This document shows, piece by piece, positions 47,704 through 57,494 of a stretch of DNA of 64,000 nt. Where the stretch lies: the NCBI GenBank assembly GCA_020633465.1, contig JACKDN010000028.1, forward strand, positions 33,351-97,350. Reading direction: 5' to 3'. This DNA is from Myxococcales bacterium (lineage in GTDB: Bacteria > Myxococcota_A > Bradymonadia > UBA7976 > UBA1532). The notes beneath the pieces were generated by a model, which ran no database searches, had not been told where the DNA came from, and was given only the letters and a program-made list of their open reading frames with translations. The translations under genes and the position numbers were made by a program. Positions within the stretch are counted from its first letter, which is position 1. Each line of letters begins with the position of its first letter.

Positions 47704-50700
47704 TCACCGGGGCGGGCAGGCGGTCAGCCCGACCACGCCGGCGCGGTCGGCGCGCAGCGCCTCGAAGTCGAAGGGCATGATGAAGCCGGTGCAGGTGTCG
47801 GGGTTCGTGCACACGTCGCCCTCGCAGCCTTCCAGCAACAGGGGCTGGGCGAAGCAGTCCGGGCCGAGGAACGAGATGGACTGGTTGCACAGGTTCTGCG
47901 CCGACAGGCCCGCGCGCTCGAGCACCTCCCGCGCGCCCGCGCCCTCCAGATCGGGCAGGTTGCGGGAGTCGCCGAAGGTCGAGTTGGCCAGATCGTCGAG
48001 GGTGAGCACGAAGGCCAGGGTGCCGGTCAGCACGCCGCCCGCGGCGATGTGCGTCGCGCGCATGCCCAGCACGCTGATGCGCAGGCTGACCGGGGTGGCG
48101 CGGAACCACAGGCGGCCCAGGCCGCGCGCGCGGCAGACCGTGCGTAGCTGTGGGCTGCCCATCAATGTGCTGACGCGGAAGTTCAGCGTCTCGCTCGGAT
48201 CGCAGACGCCCTGGTCGATGGTGCCCAGGAACGAGAGGTTGCCGTCGGCGTTGATCGTCGCGCTGCCGAAGGTGGCCGGCCACTCGCGGTCGATGTTGGC
48301 GAACTCGTCGGGCAGCCCGAACACGAACAGCGTCGAGCCGCCCTGCGGGGCCAGCGTCGAGAGGAACACCGTGTTCAGCAGCGCCGCGGCCTCGACGTCG
48401 CCCAGCAGCACCGGGGGCAGCTCGAGGCGGCTGAGCACGAAGCTGCCGCAGCCCGCCACGTCGTCGGTGGCGCAGAAGTCGCGGAAGCCGGCCGAGCAGT
48501 CGCCCGCGCCCAGCCGCTGGTCGACGCCCGGACAGCCCTCGAGCTCGCCGGCGGTCACCGCCTCGAAGTCCGGCCCGCTGCACGCCCGCGGCGGCTGCCG
48601 ACCCTGGTTGCCGGTGCGGAAGTCGAAGCCCGGCCGGCAGGTGGGCTGGATCTCGGGCATCTGCGGATCGCACCAGCCCGCGTCGTCGACCGTGCGCACG
48701 CAGCGGAAGCCGAGGATCGGCGCCTGCGTCGACGAGAAGATCGGATTGCGCTCGAACAGCCCCAGCCGCTGGTACGAGCCGGTGTAGGCCTGACCGCGCG
48801 TGCTCTTCTTGTTGGGCAGCTCGTCGAAGTCGCAGGCGGGACCCACCGGCTCGTCGGTGCGCACGCCCACGTAGCGCGGGCGATCCCAGTCGTAGACCCA
48901 CTCGGCCACGTTGCCGGTCATGTTCAGCAGGCCCTCGGGCGTCGCGCCGTCGACGTTCGCGTACACCGGCGCCGGCCCCGAGAAGGTGCCCGGGCAGTTC
49001 GAGTCGCCGGCGTTGTACACGCCCAGGCACGCCTGCCGCGCGCCCTGGCCCGGCTCGCCGCACACGGCCAGCTCGCCGTCGCACAGGCCCGGCGCCTGCC
49101 CCGAGAAGTCGGCCGGCGCGCAGCACTGGTCCTCGATGCAGCGCGCGGGCGCGGCGTCGCCCCACGAGAAGGCCCGGCGCGGGCCGAGGCCCATGCCGGC
49201 GCGCTCCCACTCGAACTCGGTGGGCAGGCGCTTGCCGACCCAGTTGCAGTAGTCGCGCGCCTGACACCAGCTGACGCCGGTGACCGGCAGATCGGGCAGG
49301 CGCGCCGCGGCGCCGGGATCCAGCGGATCGACCTGATCGGCGCAGCCCGCGGGGTCGTCGGGCCGCGGCGCCGCGCCGCCCGCGTCGAGGGCCGCCGACG
49401 CGAGCTGCCACGTGCGCCCCGAGGGCGGCTGGCAGCAGCCCGACTGCACGCACTCCCAGTACGCGCGGATCGACACCTCTTCACGATCGACGGCGTAGTC
49501 GTAGCCCAGGGTGACCAGCCGCGGGCAGTCGCCGGGCAGGCAGCGCGCGGCGGCCTGATCCGAGGCCTGGCGCAGGCGCGCGTTGTCCTCGCAGCCCGGC
49601 GTGTCGTCGCTCTCGCACAGGCCCTGCTGCAGCGCCTGGTCGGCGACCTCGAAGGTCACCATGCAGGGATCGGGGCCGCTGGCGGTGCCGTCGAGCACGC
49701 CGTCGCCGTCGTCGTCCTTGCCGTTGTTGCAGATCTCGACGTTGGGCTCGCACCCGCGGCCGGCCGCGCGGAAGCCCTCGGGGCAGTCGAGCGCGGTGCA
49801 CTCGGCCCCGCCCTCGCCGCCCTGGCACGCCCAGCGGGTGGCCATCTGCTCGCGTCCGCCGCAGGCGGTGAGGCAGGCCTCGTGGTTGGCGGTGACGGCG
49901 ACGCGGCAGTCGCCCCAGCACTGCGCGCGCGACAGCGCGTCGGGCTCGAGGGGGCAGGCCTGGGCGCAGGCCTCGAGGGCCGTGTCGCGGGTGTCGTCGC
50001 AGTTGGCGACGCAGCCGGGCTCCATGCACGCGTGGGGGGCGCCGCAGCCCACCACCCGCGGCTGCAGCGTGCAGTCGTCCACCGCGGTCGGGGCGGCGAA
50101 GCCGGGCGGCTCGCCGCAGACCGCCACCACGCGCGCCTCGTCGCCCTCGCGGGCGGGCGGCGCCTCGCCGTGCTCGTCGGTGGTGCCGTCGCAGTCGTTG
50201 TCGATCAGATCGCAGGCGACGGCGTCGGCGGGGTCGGGCAGCCAGCGCACGCACTGCAGGTTGCCCCCCACGCACAACAGCGCGCCCAGCGCGCAGGCGC
50301 CCTGGCCCTCGGCGCTGCCGCAGGGGCTGCACTCGTCGGGATCGAACTCGTCCGTGTCGCCGTCGCAGTCGTTGTCGAGGCCGTCGCAGATCTCGTCGTC
50401 GGGCACGCAGCCGGCGTCGGCGGCGTCCACCGGCGTGGCGGCGTCCCCCGCGTCGGCGGGCGGCGCGGCGTCGAGGCCGGCGTCGGGGTCGATCGGGCCG
50501 ACGTCGGCGTCGCCCGGGGTGGGCCCGACGTCGTCGGGCGCCGGCCGCGCGTCGGCGTCGGGGGCCGCGTCGAGCGCGCCGGTGTCGGGCTGGACGAAGG
50601 CGTCTTCGAGCGCGAAGTCGGCCCGGGCGTCGGCGACGTCCGGCGCCGCGTCCTCGACCGGCTTCACCTGGAAGGGCAGCGGATCGTCCAGCACCAGACC

Positions 50701-50751
50701 GCACCCGGCCAGGGCCAGCGCCAGTCCGCAGACGAGGGAGGGGGTGCGCAT
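47704..50751 (-). CDS. Large lipoprotein with metal-binding repeats and a formylglycine-enzyme-like domain
   Basis: This 1015-residue protein has a lipobox (ALALAGCG), an Asp/Ala/Pro linker (about 25-115), and two MopE-type DNDCDG repeats plus Cys-rich modules (about 115-330). A sulfatase-modifying-factor (FGE/SUMF1) fold follows (about 420-700), with VDREEVSIRAYW, PVTGVSWCQARDYCNWVGKRLPTEFEWE, NMTGNVAEWVYDW and GFRCVR. The pair of catalytic Cys found in active FGE shortly before GFRC is not visible here. The domain is therefore probably a binding module, as in many bacterial relatives. The C-terminal 300 residues are beta-rich with scattered Cys and unrecognised. Confidence 0.85.
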   Translation of the reverse strand: MRTPSLVCGLALALAGCGLVLDDPLPFQVKPVEDAAPDVADARADFALEDAFVQPDTGALDAAPDADARPAPDDVGPTPGDADVGPIDPDAGLDAAPPADAGDAATPVDAADAGCVPDDEICDGLDNDCDGDTDEFDPDECSPCGSAEGQGACALGALLCVGGNLQCVRWLPDPADAVACDLIDNDCDGTTDEHGEAPPAREGDEARVVAVCGEPPGFAAPTAVDDCTLQPRVVGCGAPHACMEPGCVANCDDTRDTALEACAQACPLEPDALSRAQCWGDCRVAVTANHEACLTACGGREQMATRWACQGGEGGAECTALDCPEGFRAAGRGCEPNVEICNNGKDDDGDGVLDGTASGPDPCMVTFEVADQALQQGLCESDDTPGCEDNARLRQASDQAAARCLPGDCPRLVTLGYDYAVDREEVSIRAYWECVQSGCCQPPSGRTWQLASAALDAGGAAPRPDDPAGCADQVDPLDPGAAARLPDLPVTGVSWCQARDYCNWVGKRLPTEFEWERAGMGLGPRRAFSWGDAAPARCIEDQCCAPADFSGQAPGLCDGELAVCGEPGQGARQACLGVYNAGDSNCPGTFSGPAPVYANVDGATPEGLLNMTGNVAEWVYDWDRPRYVGVRTDEPVGPACDFDELPNKKSTRGQAYTGSYQRLGLFERNPIFSSTQAPILGFRCVRTVDDAGWCDPQMPEIQPTCRPGFDFRTGNQGRQPPRACSGPDFEAVTAGELEGCPGVDQRLGAGDCSAGFRDFCATDDVAGCGSFVLSRLELPPVLLGDVEAAALLNTVFLSTLAPQGGSTLFVFGLPDEFANIDREWPATFGSATINADGNLSFLGTIDQGVCDPSETLNFRVSTLMGSPQLRTVCRARGLGRLWFRATPVSLRISVLGMRATHIAAGGVLTGTLAFVLTLDDLANSTFGDSRNLPDLEGAGAREVLERAGLSAQNLCNQSISFLGPDCFAQPLLLEGCEGDVCTNPDTCTGFIMPFDFEALRADRAGVVGLTACPPR

Positions 50752-50824
50752 GCGGCCATCCTTCGCGAAAGGCGCGGCCTGCGTCAACGACGCCGCGGGT
50801 CTCGGCCCCGCCGGGGCGCGCCGG

Positions 50825-51754
50825 TCAGAGGGGCAGCTTGCGCGGGTCGGTGTTCGCGCCGCACAGGATGACCCCGATCGGCCCGGGATCGCCGTCGAGC
50901 AGGCCGGCGGCCAGCGCGGCGATGCCGGCGCCGGCGCCGGGCTCGACCACCAGGCGGGCGTGGTGCCACAGCCAGCGCTGCGCCTCGAGCAGCGCGGCGT
51001 CCTCGACCAGCTCGACCCGATCCAGGCCCGCGCGGCACACCGCGAAGGTCAGCGCCCCCGCCTGCCCCGCGCCGAGGCTGTCGGCGGCCACCGACTCGAT
51101 GGCGGCGAGGCGCACGGGCTGGCCGGCGCGCAGGGCGTCGTACATCGTGGCCGCGCCGTAGGGCTCGACGCCGATCACGCGGCGGCCCTCGGCGGCCAGG
51201 GTGGCGCCGGCGGCCAGCCCGCCGCCGCCGACCGCGACGACGATCGTGCGCACCTCGGGCGCGTCCTCGATCAGCTCGAGGATGGCGGTGCCCTGGCCGG
51301 CGATCACGTCGGCGTCGTCGTAGGCGTGCACGTAGTGCAGCCCCTCGCGCTGCGCCCGGTTGCGCGCGGTGCGATCGGCCTCGGGATAGCCGCCCTCGAC
51401 GATCTGCACCTCGGCCGCGGTGGCCTCGAGGGCCTCGCGCTTGGCCGCGGGGGTCGTGGCGGGCACGCAGACCTGCACCGGCACGCCCAAGAGGAAGCCG
51501 GCCCAGGCGACGCCGAGGCCGTGGTTGCCGCCGCTGGCGGTGATCACGCCGTCGCGGGCGTCGCGGCCGAGGCGCATCAGCTTGTTCAGCGCGCCGCGCA
51601 GCTTGAAGCTGCCCGAGCGCTGCAGGGTGTCCAGCTTCAGCACCACGGGGCGCGCGCCGGGGCCGGTCACGGCGATGGTGGGCGTGCGGCGAATCCACGG
51701 CGCGATGCGCGCGGCGGCGGCGCGGACGTCCTCGGACGTGGGCAGATCGGTCAT
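50825..51754 (-). CDS. Threonine/serine dehydratase-like PLP enzyme
   Basis: This 309-residue fold-type II PLP enzyme of the threonine dehydratase/serine racemase family has the PLP Lys in SGSFKLRGAL (about residue 51), the Asn loop ASGGNHGLG, the phosphate-binding VAVGGGGLAAG and the end motif ILCGANTDP. It probably deaminates threonine or serine, or racemises serine. It lacks the ACT-type regulatory domain of biosynthetic IlvA, so it resembles catabolic or racemase types. It lies alone between two lipoprotein genes on the same strand. Confidence 0.9.
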   Translation of the reverse strand: MTDLPTSEDVRAAAARIAPWIRRTPTIAVTGPGARPVVLKLDTLQRSGSFKLRGALNKLMRLGRDARDGVITASGGNHGLGVAWAGFLLGVPVQVCVPATTPAAKREALEATAAEVQIVEGGYPEADRTARNRAQREGLHYVHAYDDADVIAGQGTAILELIEDAPEVRTIVVAVGGGGLAAGATLAAEGRRVIGVEPYGAATMYDALRAGQPVRLAAIESVAADSLGAGQAGALTFAVCRAGLDRVELVEDAALLEAQRWLWHHARLVVEPGAGAGIAALAAGLLDGDPGPIGVILCGANTDPRKLPL

Positions 51755-51835
51755 CGAAGGCAGCTCCGCCAGTCGGCGCGCAAACGGGGCGGGGCCGGCG
51801 CGTCCCCGAATCGAACAGGGGAAAGGAGGCCGCCC

Positions 51836-51892
51836 ATGCGCCGCTCAGCGAGGTCGTCGGTCGAGTTGGACGGGATGTTCGGATCCGGCTGA
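51836..51892 (+). CDS. Possible 18-residue peptide gene
   Basis: An ATG at 51836 opens an 18-codon frame (MRRSARSSVELDGMFGSG) with an excellent ribosome site (GAAAGGAGG, 6 bases spacing). Its stop falls in the loop of a perfect 8-base stem that could end transcription. I see no promoter, and the frame is short enough to occur by chance, so this is weakly supported. Confidence 0.2.
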   Translation: MRRSARSSVELDGMFGSG

Positions 51893-51910
51893 GCGCCGCG
51901 CGGCCGGATC
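51882..51910. terminator. Stem-loop between convergent short genes
   Basis: GATCCGGC and GCCGGATC form a perfect 8-base stem around a 13-base loop. It sits at the end of the Cys-rich small lipoprotein gene (minus strand) and of the possible 18-codon frame (plus strand), so it could terminate transcription from either side. Confidence 0.4.
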
Positions 51911-52154
51911 AGCGCTCGGGCCGGTGCCCACCGCAGAAGCCCTGGTAGCAGGGCAGGGGCGACTCGCACTGGCTGGGCCGGATGCAGGCCTCGCCGCGGC
52001 GCAGCTTGCACACCGCCTGGTGCCCCTCGATGCCCGAGCACACCTCGTTGTCGAAGCAGTCCGCGTCGTCGTCGCAGGCCACGTTGTCCTCGGCCTCGCC
52101 GCAGCTGCTGAGGCTGAGGGCGGCGGCGCACAGAAAGGCGAACACCCAGCGCAT
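51909..52154 (-). CDS. Small Cys-rich lipoprotein
   Basis: This 81-residue protein has a signal peptide and lipobox (ALSLSSCGE, lipid Cys18). The mature part is about 60 residues with eight Cys in an EGF-like arrangement (CDDDADCFDNEVC...VCKLRRGEACIRPSQCESPLPCYQGFC). It looks like a single module of the larger Cys-rich lipoproteins nearby. Function unknown; it probably sits at the outer surface. A 168-base gap separates it from the divergent histidine kinase gene. Confidence 0.8.
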   Translation of the reverse strand: MRWVFAFLCAAALSLSSCGEAEDNVACDDDADCFDNEVCSGIEGHQAVCKLRRGEACIRPSQCESPLPCYQGFCGGHRPER

Positions 52155-52322
52155 GGCATCCTCCGGCCAGAAACGGGGGCCATCCTACCCCATGGTCGGG
52201 CGCCGCGCGAGTCGGCTGCGCACCCGCGGTGAGATGGGCGCGTTTCCTTCTGCTGCGGGCGTCGTGGTCGCCGCCCTCCGCCGGCGACGACGATGTGCGC
52301 GGGGGAATCGCGGCGACGGTAT

Positions 52323-53705
<1,383 letters not shown>

Positions 53706-56700
53706 TCAGCGCGGCAGCGGATCGGGGCTGGGCCGACCGGTGTCGACCGGGCGCTCGGCGTGCGCGGCCACCTGATCGGCCCAGCGGGCGAGGGCGTCGT
53801 GCAGCGTGGGCTCGAGGGCCGCGGTCGGCTGGCGCAGCGCGGCGCGCAGGGCCCGGGCGGCGTGGCCGCACAGGCGCGGGTTGGGCAGGCGGGCGCGGTG
53901 CAGGGCGGCGCGGGCCGACGCGGGATCGCCAGCGGCCGCGAACGCGGCGGGGCGCACGGCGTCGATCCACTCCCGCAGCCGCACCAGCCGCACCGCGTCG
54001 CACAGGCAGGCGGCCTCGTCCATGCGATCCAGGGCGTCGTGCGGGTGGCCCAGCTCCAGGTCGAGTCGCGCGAGGTGCACCCGCAGCGTCGTCGCCTCGA
54101 GCAGCCAGCGCCGCGCGTCGGCGGTCTGCAGGAGCCGCGCGTAGCGGCGCTGGGCCGTCTCGTGATCCCCGGCTCGATCGGCGGCGTGGGCGCGCACCAG
54201 CTGCGCGGCCAGCGTCCCGCGCACGGCGCCCAGCACGCGGAAGCCCCGCTCGGCCTCGCGCGCCAGGGTGCGCCCCACCGCGTGCTGCCCCTTCAGGCCC
54301 GCCACCTGCGCCAGCCCCAGCTCGGTCCAGCGCACGCCCCCCTCGTCCCCGGCGTCCTCGAACAGCGCGCGCGCCTCGGCGAACGCGTCCTCGGCCTCGC
54401 CCAGCCGCCGTTCGTCCACCAGCAGCCAGGCCAGCGTCAGGTGGCACCAGCCGCGCTCGACCGGCGCGGGGTCGTCGCCCAGCAGCGCCTCGGCGTCGAC
54501 CAGGTTCTGCCGCGCCGCGCCCAGCCGGCCCGCCTGCCGCAGCAGCTCGGCCTGCACCCGGTGCGCCCGCGCGCCGGCCAGCGGCCGCCCCACCGCGTCG
54601 GCCAACGAGATCGCCCGCTGCGCCGCCAGCAGCCCGCGCTCGAGCGCCGGCTGCCCGGGGCTGAGCGCCCACCCGGCCGCCTCGATCAGCGCCTGCAGCG
54701 CCCGCCCGTGCGCCCCGATGGCCTCGGCGTGGTGCGCCCGCTCGATGCCCAGCCGCCCGCGCCCGGCCCCCTCGAGCCGATCGAGCACCGCCAGCCACCG
54801 CGTGTGCCAGCTGCGCGCCCGCTCGCCCGCGCGCGCCACCAGCCAGCGCGCGATCGCCTCGTGGGCGAAGACGAACCCGCCCAGGGGCCGGCGCACCATC
54901 AGCCGCGCCCGCTCGGCCGCCAGCAGCGCCCGCTCGTAGGGCCGGTGCGGATCGTCCGCCTTCAGCGCCTCGATCACCCGCGGCCCCAGCGGCACCTGCG
55001 CGTGCGCCAGCCCGAGCACGACGTCGGGCACCAGCGCGTCGCGCGCCGTGTGCGGCAGCGCCTGCATCTGCGCCTCGAGCAGCTCGTGCATCGACTCGGG
55101 CAGCACGGCGCCCGGCGCCAACGCCAGGCCGTCGTCGGCGGCGCGCACCAGGTGCCCGTCGAGCAGCCAGTCGGTCACCCCGCGCATCAGCGCCGGGCGG
55201 CCGTCGACCGCCTGCACGACGCGCTCCTCGTCGGCCGCGGTCAGGCCCACCCGCGCGCGCAGGTACAGGCGCAGGGCGTCGCCGCCGAGGGGCGACATGG
55301 CCACCCAGGTGACGTGATCATCGGGGGGGAAGCGGCTGCGCAGGGCCTCGGTGCCCGGCTCACCGGTGCGGGCGGTGGCGACGACGCAGACCGACAGATC
55401 GGCGTCGTCGAGGATGCGCTCGATCAGGTCGAGGCCCTCGGGCCCCGTGGCGTGGTGCACCTGATCGAGGTGCAGCACGACGGCGTCGTTGGCGGCGGCG
55501 CGCTGCAGCAGCTGCAGGAAGGTGCCCGCCACCATGTGCACCGAGCCGATCGAGCCGACCTCGACGCCGGGATCGGGCTCGTTGCCCGGCCGCGCGTGCG
55601 GGGTCGAGTCCGGGCGCAGCAGGCCGGGCAGCACGGCGTCGAGGCCCTCGGCGTCGGCGCCGGCCAGCAGCCCCAGCGCCTCGGCGCGCTCGGCGACGCC
55701 CGCGGCGTCGGTGGCGCCGGCCTTCAGCAGATCCTCGAGCGCGCCCAGCAGGCCGGTGCCCGGGGGCGCGCCGGGCGCGAAGGTGGCCCCCCAGACGCGC
55801 GCCGAGCCCCGCCGCACGACGTGCTCGACCAGCGTGTCCACCAGCATCGTCTTGCCCGCGGCGGTGGGCCCCTCGACGACGACCAGGCGGCTGCCGTAGC
55901 CCGCCACGACGGCCTGCACCGCGCGCCACAGCCCCTCGAGCGCGGGATCCTGGCCCACCAGCGGGCCGCGCTGCAGGGGCCACAGCGGGAAGGCGGCCGC
56001 GCCGGCGGCGTGCCCGTCGAAGGGCTCGAGGCGCGGGCGCGCGCGGGGCAGCGGATCGAACCAGACGGGCTCGCCCTCGAGGGCCTCGACCGTGCGCCGC
56101 ACCTGGGCCGCGCTCTGCGGGCGGTCGGCCGGCGCGCGCGCCAGGAGCCGCGCCAGCAGGTTGGCCAGGGTGCCGTGATGGGGCGCGCCCCGCTCGGGCG
56201 GCAAGGGCGGCGGGGGCAGGCTCGAGCGGCGCAGCAGCAGCGCGATGCCCTGCTGGTCGGCGAAGGGCAGATCGCCGCACAAGAGCTCCCACAGCAGCAG
56301 GCCCAGGCTGTAGAGATCGCTCCACGGGCCGATGCGCCAGGGCGGCGAGTCGGCCACCTCGGGCGCCATGTAGCGCAGCGATCCCAGGTACTTCAGCGTC
56401 GCGCGCGGCCCGGTGCCCGTGTCGCTCCAGCCGTCGTCGATGCGCGCGCACCCCACGTCCACCAGCCGCACCGAGGGATGATCGCCGATGCGCGTCACCA
56501 GCACGTTGGCCGGCCGCAGATCGAGGTGCACCAGCCCGTTCGCGTGGACGTAGGCGAGGGCGTCGCAGAGCTGGCCGAGGATCGCCCGGAGGAAGCCCCA
56601 GGGCGCCTGGACCCCTCGCCAGTCGCTCAGCGGCGTGCCGTCGATCCACTCGGTGACGATGAAGGGGCCGAGGCTGTCGTGCCCCTCGTCGAGCACGCGC

Positions 56701-56912
56701 GCGAGGTGGGGGTGGTCGAGGCGCGCGGCGGCGAGCGCGCTGGCGCGGAAGTGGGCGACGCGCTGGGCGTCGTCGACGCCGCGCTCGAGCAGGCGCAGGG
56801 CCACCGGCAGCCCGCTGCGCTCGTCGCGCGCGGCCCACAGCACGCCCATGCCGCCGCGCCCCATCCGGTGCAGCAGCCGATAACGTCCCGCTACGCGGCG
56901 CCCTTGCGTCAT
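53706..56912 (-). CDS. Kinase-like, ATPase and TPR three-part protein
   Basis: This 1068-residue protein has a Ser/Thr kinase-like domain (about 8-290), a predicted P-loop ATPase (Walker A GPTAAGKT near residue 365; LHLDQVHH as Walker B near 495) and a long TPR-like helical region (about 690-1000). The layout resembles the kinase-ATPase-TPR (PknK-like) proteins of Myxococcota. The kinase part is atypical: the ATP Lys is Arg (VALRLL), HRDLKPxN is HLDLRPAN, and DFG is DVG. The catalytic Asp and the glycine loop remain. Catalysis is uncertain. It ends 1 base from the histidine kinase gene (convergent). Confidence 0.88.
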   Translation of the reverse strand: MTQGRRVAGRYRLLHRMGRGGMGVLWAARDERSGLPVALRLLERGVDDAQRVAHFRASALAAARLDHPHLARVLDEGHDSLGPFIVTEWIDGTPLSDWRGVQAPWGFLRAILGQLCDALAYVHANGLVHLDLRPANVLVTRIGDHPSVRLVDVGCARIDDGWSDTGTGPRATLKYLGSLRYMAPEVADSPPWRIGPWSDLYSLGLLLWELLCGDLPFADQQGIALLLRRSSLPPPPLPPERGAPHHGTLANLLARLLARAPADRPQSAAQVRRTVEALEGEPVWFDPLPRARPRLEPFDGHAAGAAAFPLWPLQRGPLVGQDPALEGLWRAVQAVVAGYGSRLVVVEGPTAAGKTMLVDTLVEHVVRRGSARVWGATFAPGAPPGTGLLGALEDLLKAGATDAAGVAERAEALGLLAGADAEGLDAVLPGLLRPDSTPHARPGNEPDPGVEVGSIGSVHMVAGTFLQLLQRAAANDAVVLHLDQVHHATGPEGLDLIERILDDADLSVCVVATARTGEPGTEALRSRFPPDDHVTWVAMSPLGGDALRLYLRARVGLTAADEERVVQAVDGRPALMRGVTDWLLDGHLVRAADDGLALAPGAVLPESMHELLEAQMQALPHTARDALVPDVVLGLAHAQVPLGPRVIEALKADDPHRPYERALLAAERARLMVRRPLGGFVFAHEAIARWLVARAGERARSWHTRWLAVLDRLEGAGRGRLGIERAHHAEAIGAHGRALQALIEAAGWALSPGQPALERGLLAAQRAISLADAVGRPLAGARAHRVQAELLRQAGRLGAARQNLVDAEALLGDDPAPVERGWCHLTLAWLLVDERRLGEAEDAFAEARALFEDAGDEGGVRWTELGLAQVAGLKGQHAVGRTLAREAERGFRVLGAVRGTLAAQLVRAHAADRAGDHETAQRRYARLLQTADARRWLLEATTLRVHLARLDLELGHPHDALDRMDEAACLCDAVRLVRLREWIDAVRPAAFAAAGDPASARAALHRARLPNPRLCGHAARALRAALRQPTAALEPTLHDALARWADQVAAHAERPVDTGRPSPDPLPR

Positions 56913-56999
56913 GCCCCCCCTCGGCCGCTGATTGTGGCCCCTCGCCCGGGGGCCGGCAAGGGCCGCCGCACCCGCTCCGAAACCGGGGCGACCGCCGCC

Positions 57000-57029
57000 T
57001 TGACAGCGCGCACCGAGCATCATTAAGGT
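57000..57029 (+). promoter_or_regulatory. Strong promoter of the small acidic protein gene
   Basis: A perfect TTGACA lies 18 bases before TAAGGT (or 17 before TTAAGG), in the gap divergent from the kinase-ATPase gene. The leader of about 70 bases has a CCGGCC/GGCCGG hairpin at 57066-57082. Confidence 0.65.
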
Positions 57030-57102
57030 GCGCGCCCGCGCGCGGGCTGTCCCGCTCGCCCTTGCCCGGCCCCAAAGGCCGGCTACCGATGGGGAACCCC
57101 CG

Positions 57103-57348
57103 ATGAGCGACCTTCAGGCTGACCGTTACGACGACGACGACGACACCCCCAACCGCACCTTCGTGGTGACGCTGGGCACCGACGTGCAGAACATCCACGG
57201 CCGCGATCAGGCCGTCGCGCTGGCCAAGGAGCTCAGCCGCGAGCACGACCGGCGGGTGCAGGTCGAGCGCGAGGACGGTCGGGTGCTGATGCACTTCACC
57301 AACGGCTCGCTCGACAGCTTCGTCTGGGAGACCCGCGCCGGCAAGTAG
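57103..57348 (+). CDS. Small acidic soluble protein
   Basis: This 81-residue protein starts with a very acidic stretch (DRYDDDDD) and continues with a compact alpha/beta domain (TFVVTLGTDVQNIHGRDQAVALAKELSREHD, then VQVEREDGRVLMHFTNGSL). I do not recognise the family. It has the best-matching promoter in the window, which suggests high expression. Its neighbours give no clue to its task. Confidence 0.78.
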   Translation: MSDLQADRYDDDDDTPNRTFVVTLGTDVQNIHGRDQAVALAKELSREHDRRVQVEREDGRVLMHFTNGSLDSFVWETRAGK

Positions 57349-57439
57349 GCGCCTGCGAGTCGCCCGCCCCGCGCCCCTCGACGGCCGGCGGGTGGGCCGG
57401 CTCGCGCCCGATCGATCCCTCCGATGCGCGACGCACCGC

Positions 57440-57469
57440 TTGCGCGCCGACCCGGCGCGTGGGTAATCG
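57440..57469 (+). promoter_or_regulatory. Predicted promoter of the 16-repeat lipoprotein
   Basis: TTGCGC and TAATCG are 18 bases apart and lie 25 bases before the ATG of the Cys-repeat lipoprotein gene, downstream of the small acidic protein gene. Confidence 0.4.
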
Positions 57470-57494
57470 TGACCCGACGGGTGACGGGGAGCGC

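Noticed and set aside
49583..51892. 769-codon plus-strand frame opposite the FGE-like lipoprotein gene
   Set aside because: It is Ser/Ala-rich shadow text that covers two clear minus-strand genes; only its last 18 codons were kept as a weak separate candidate.
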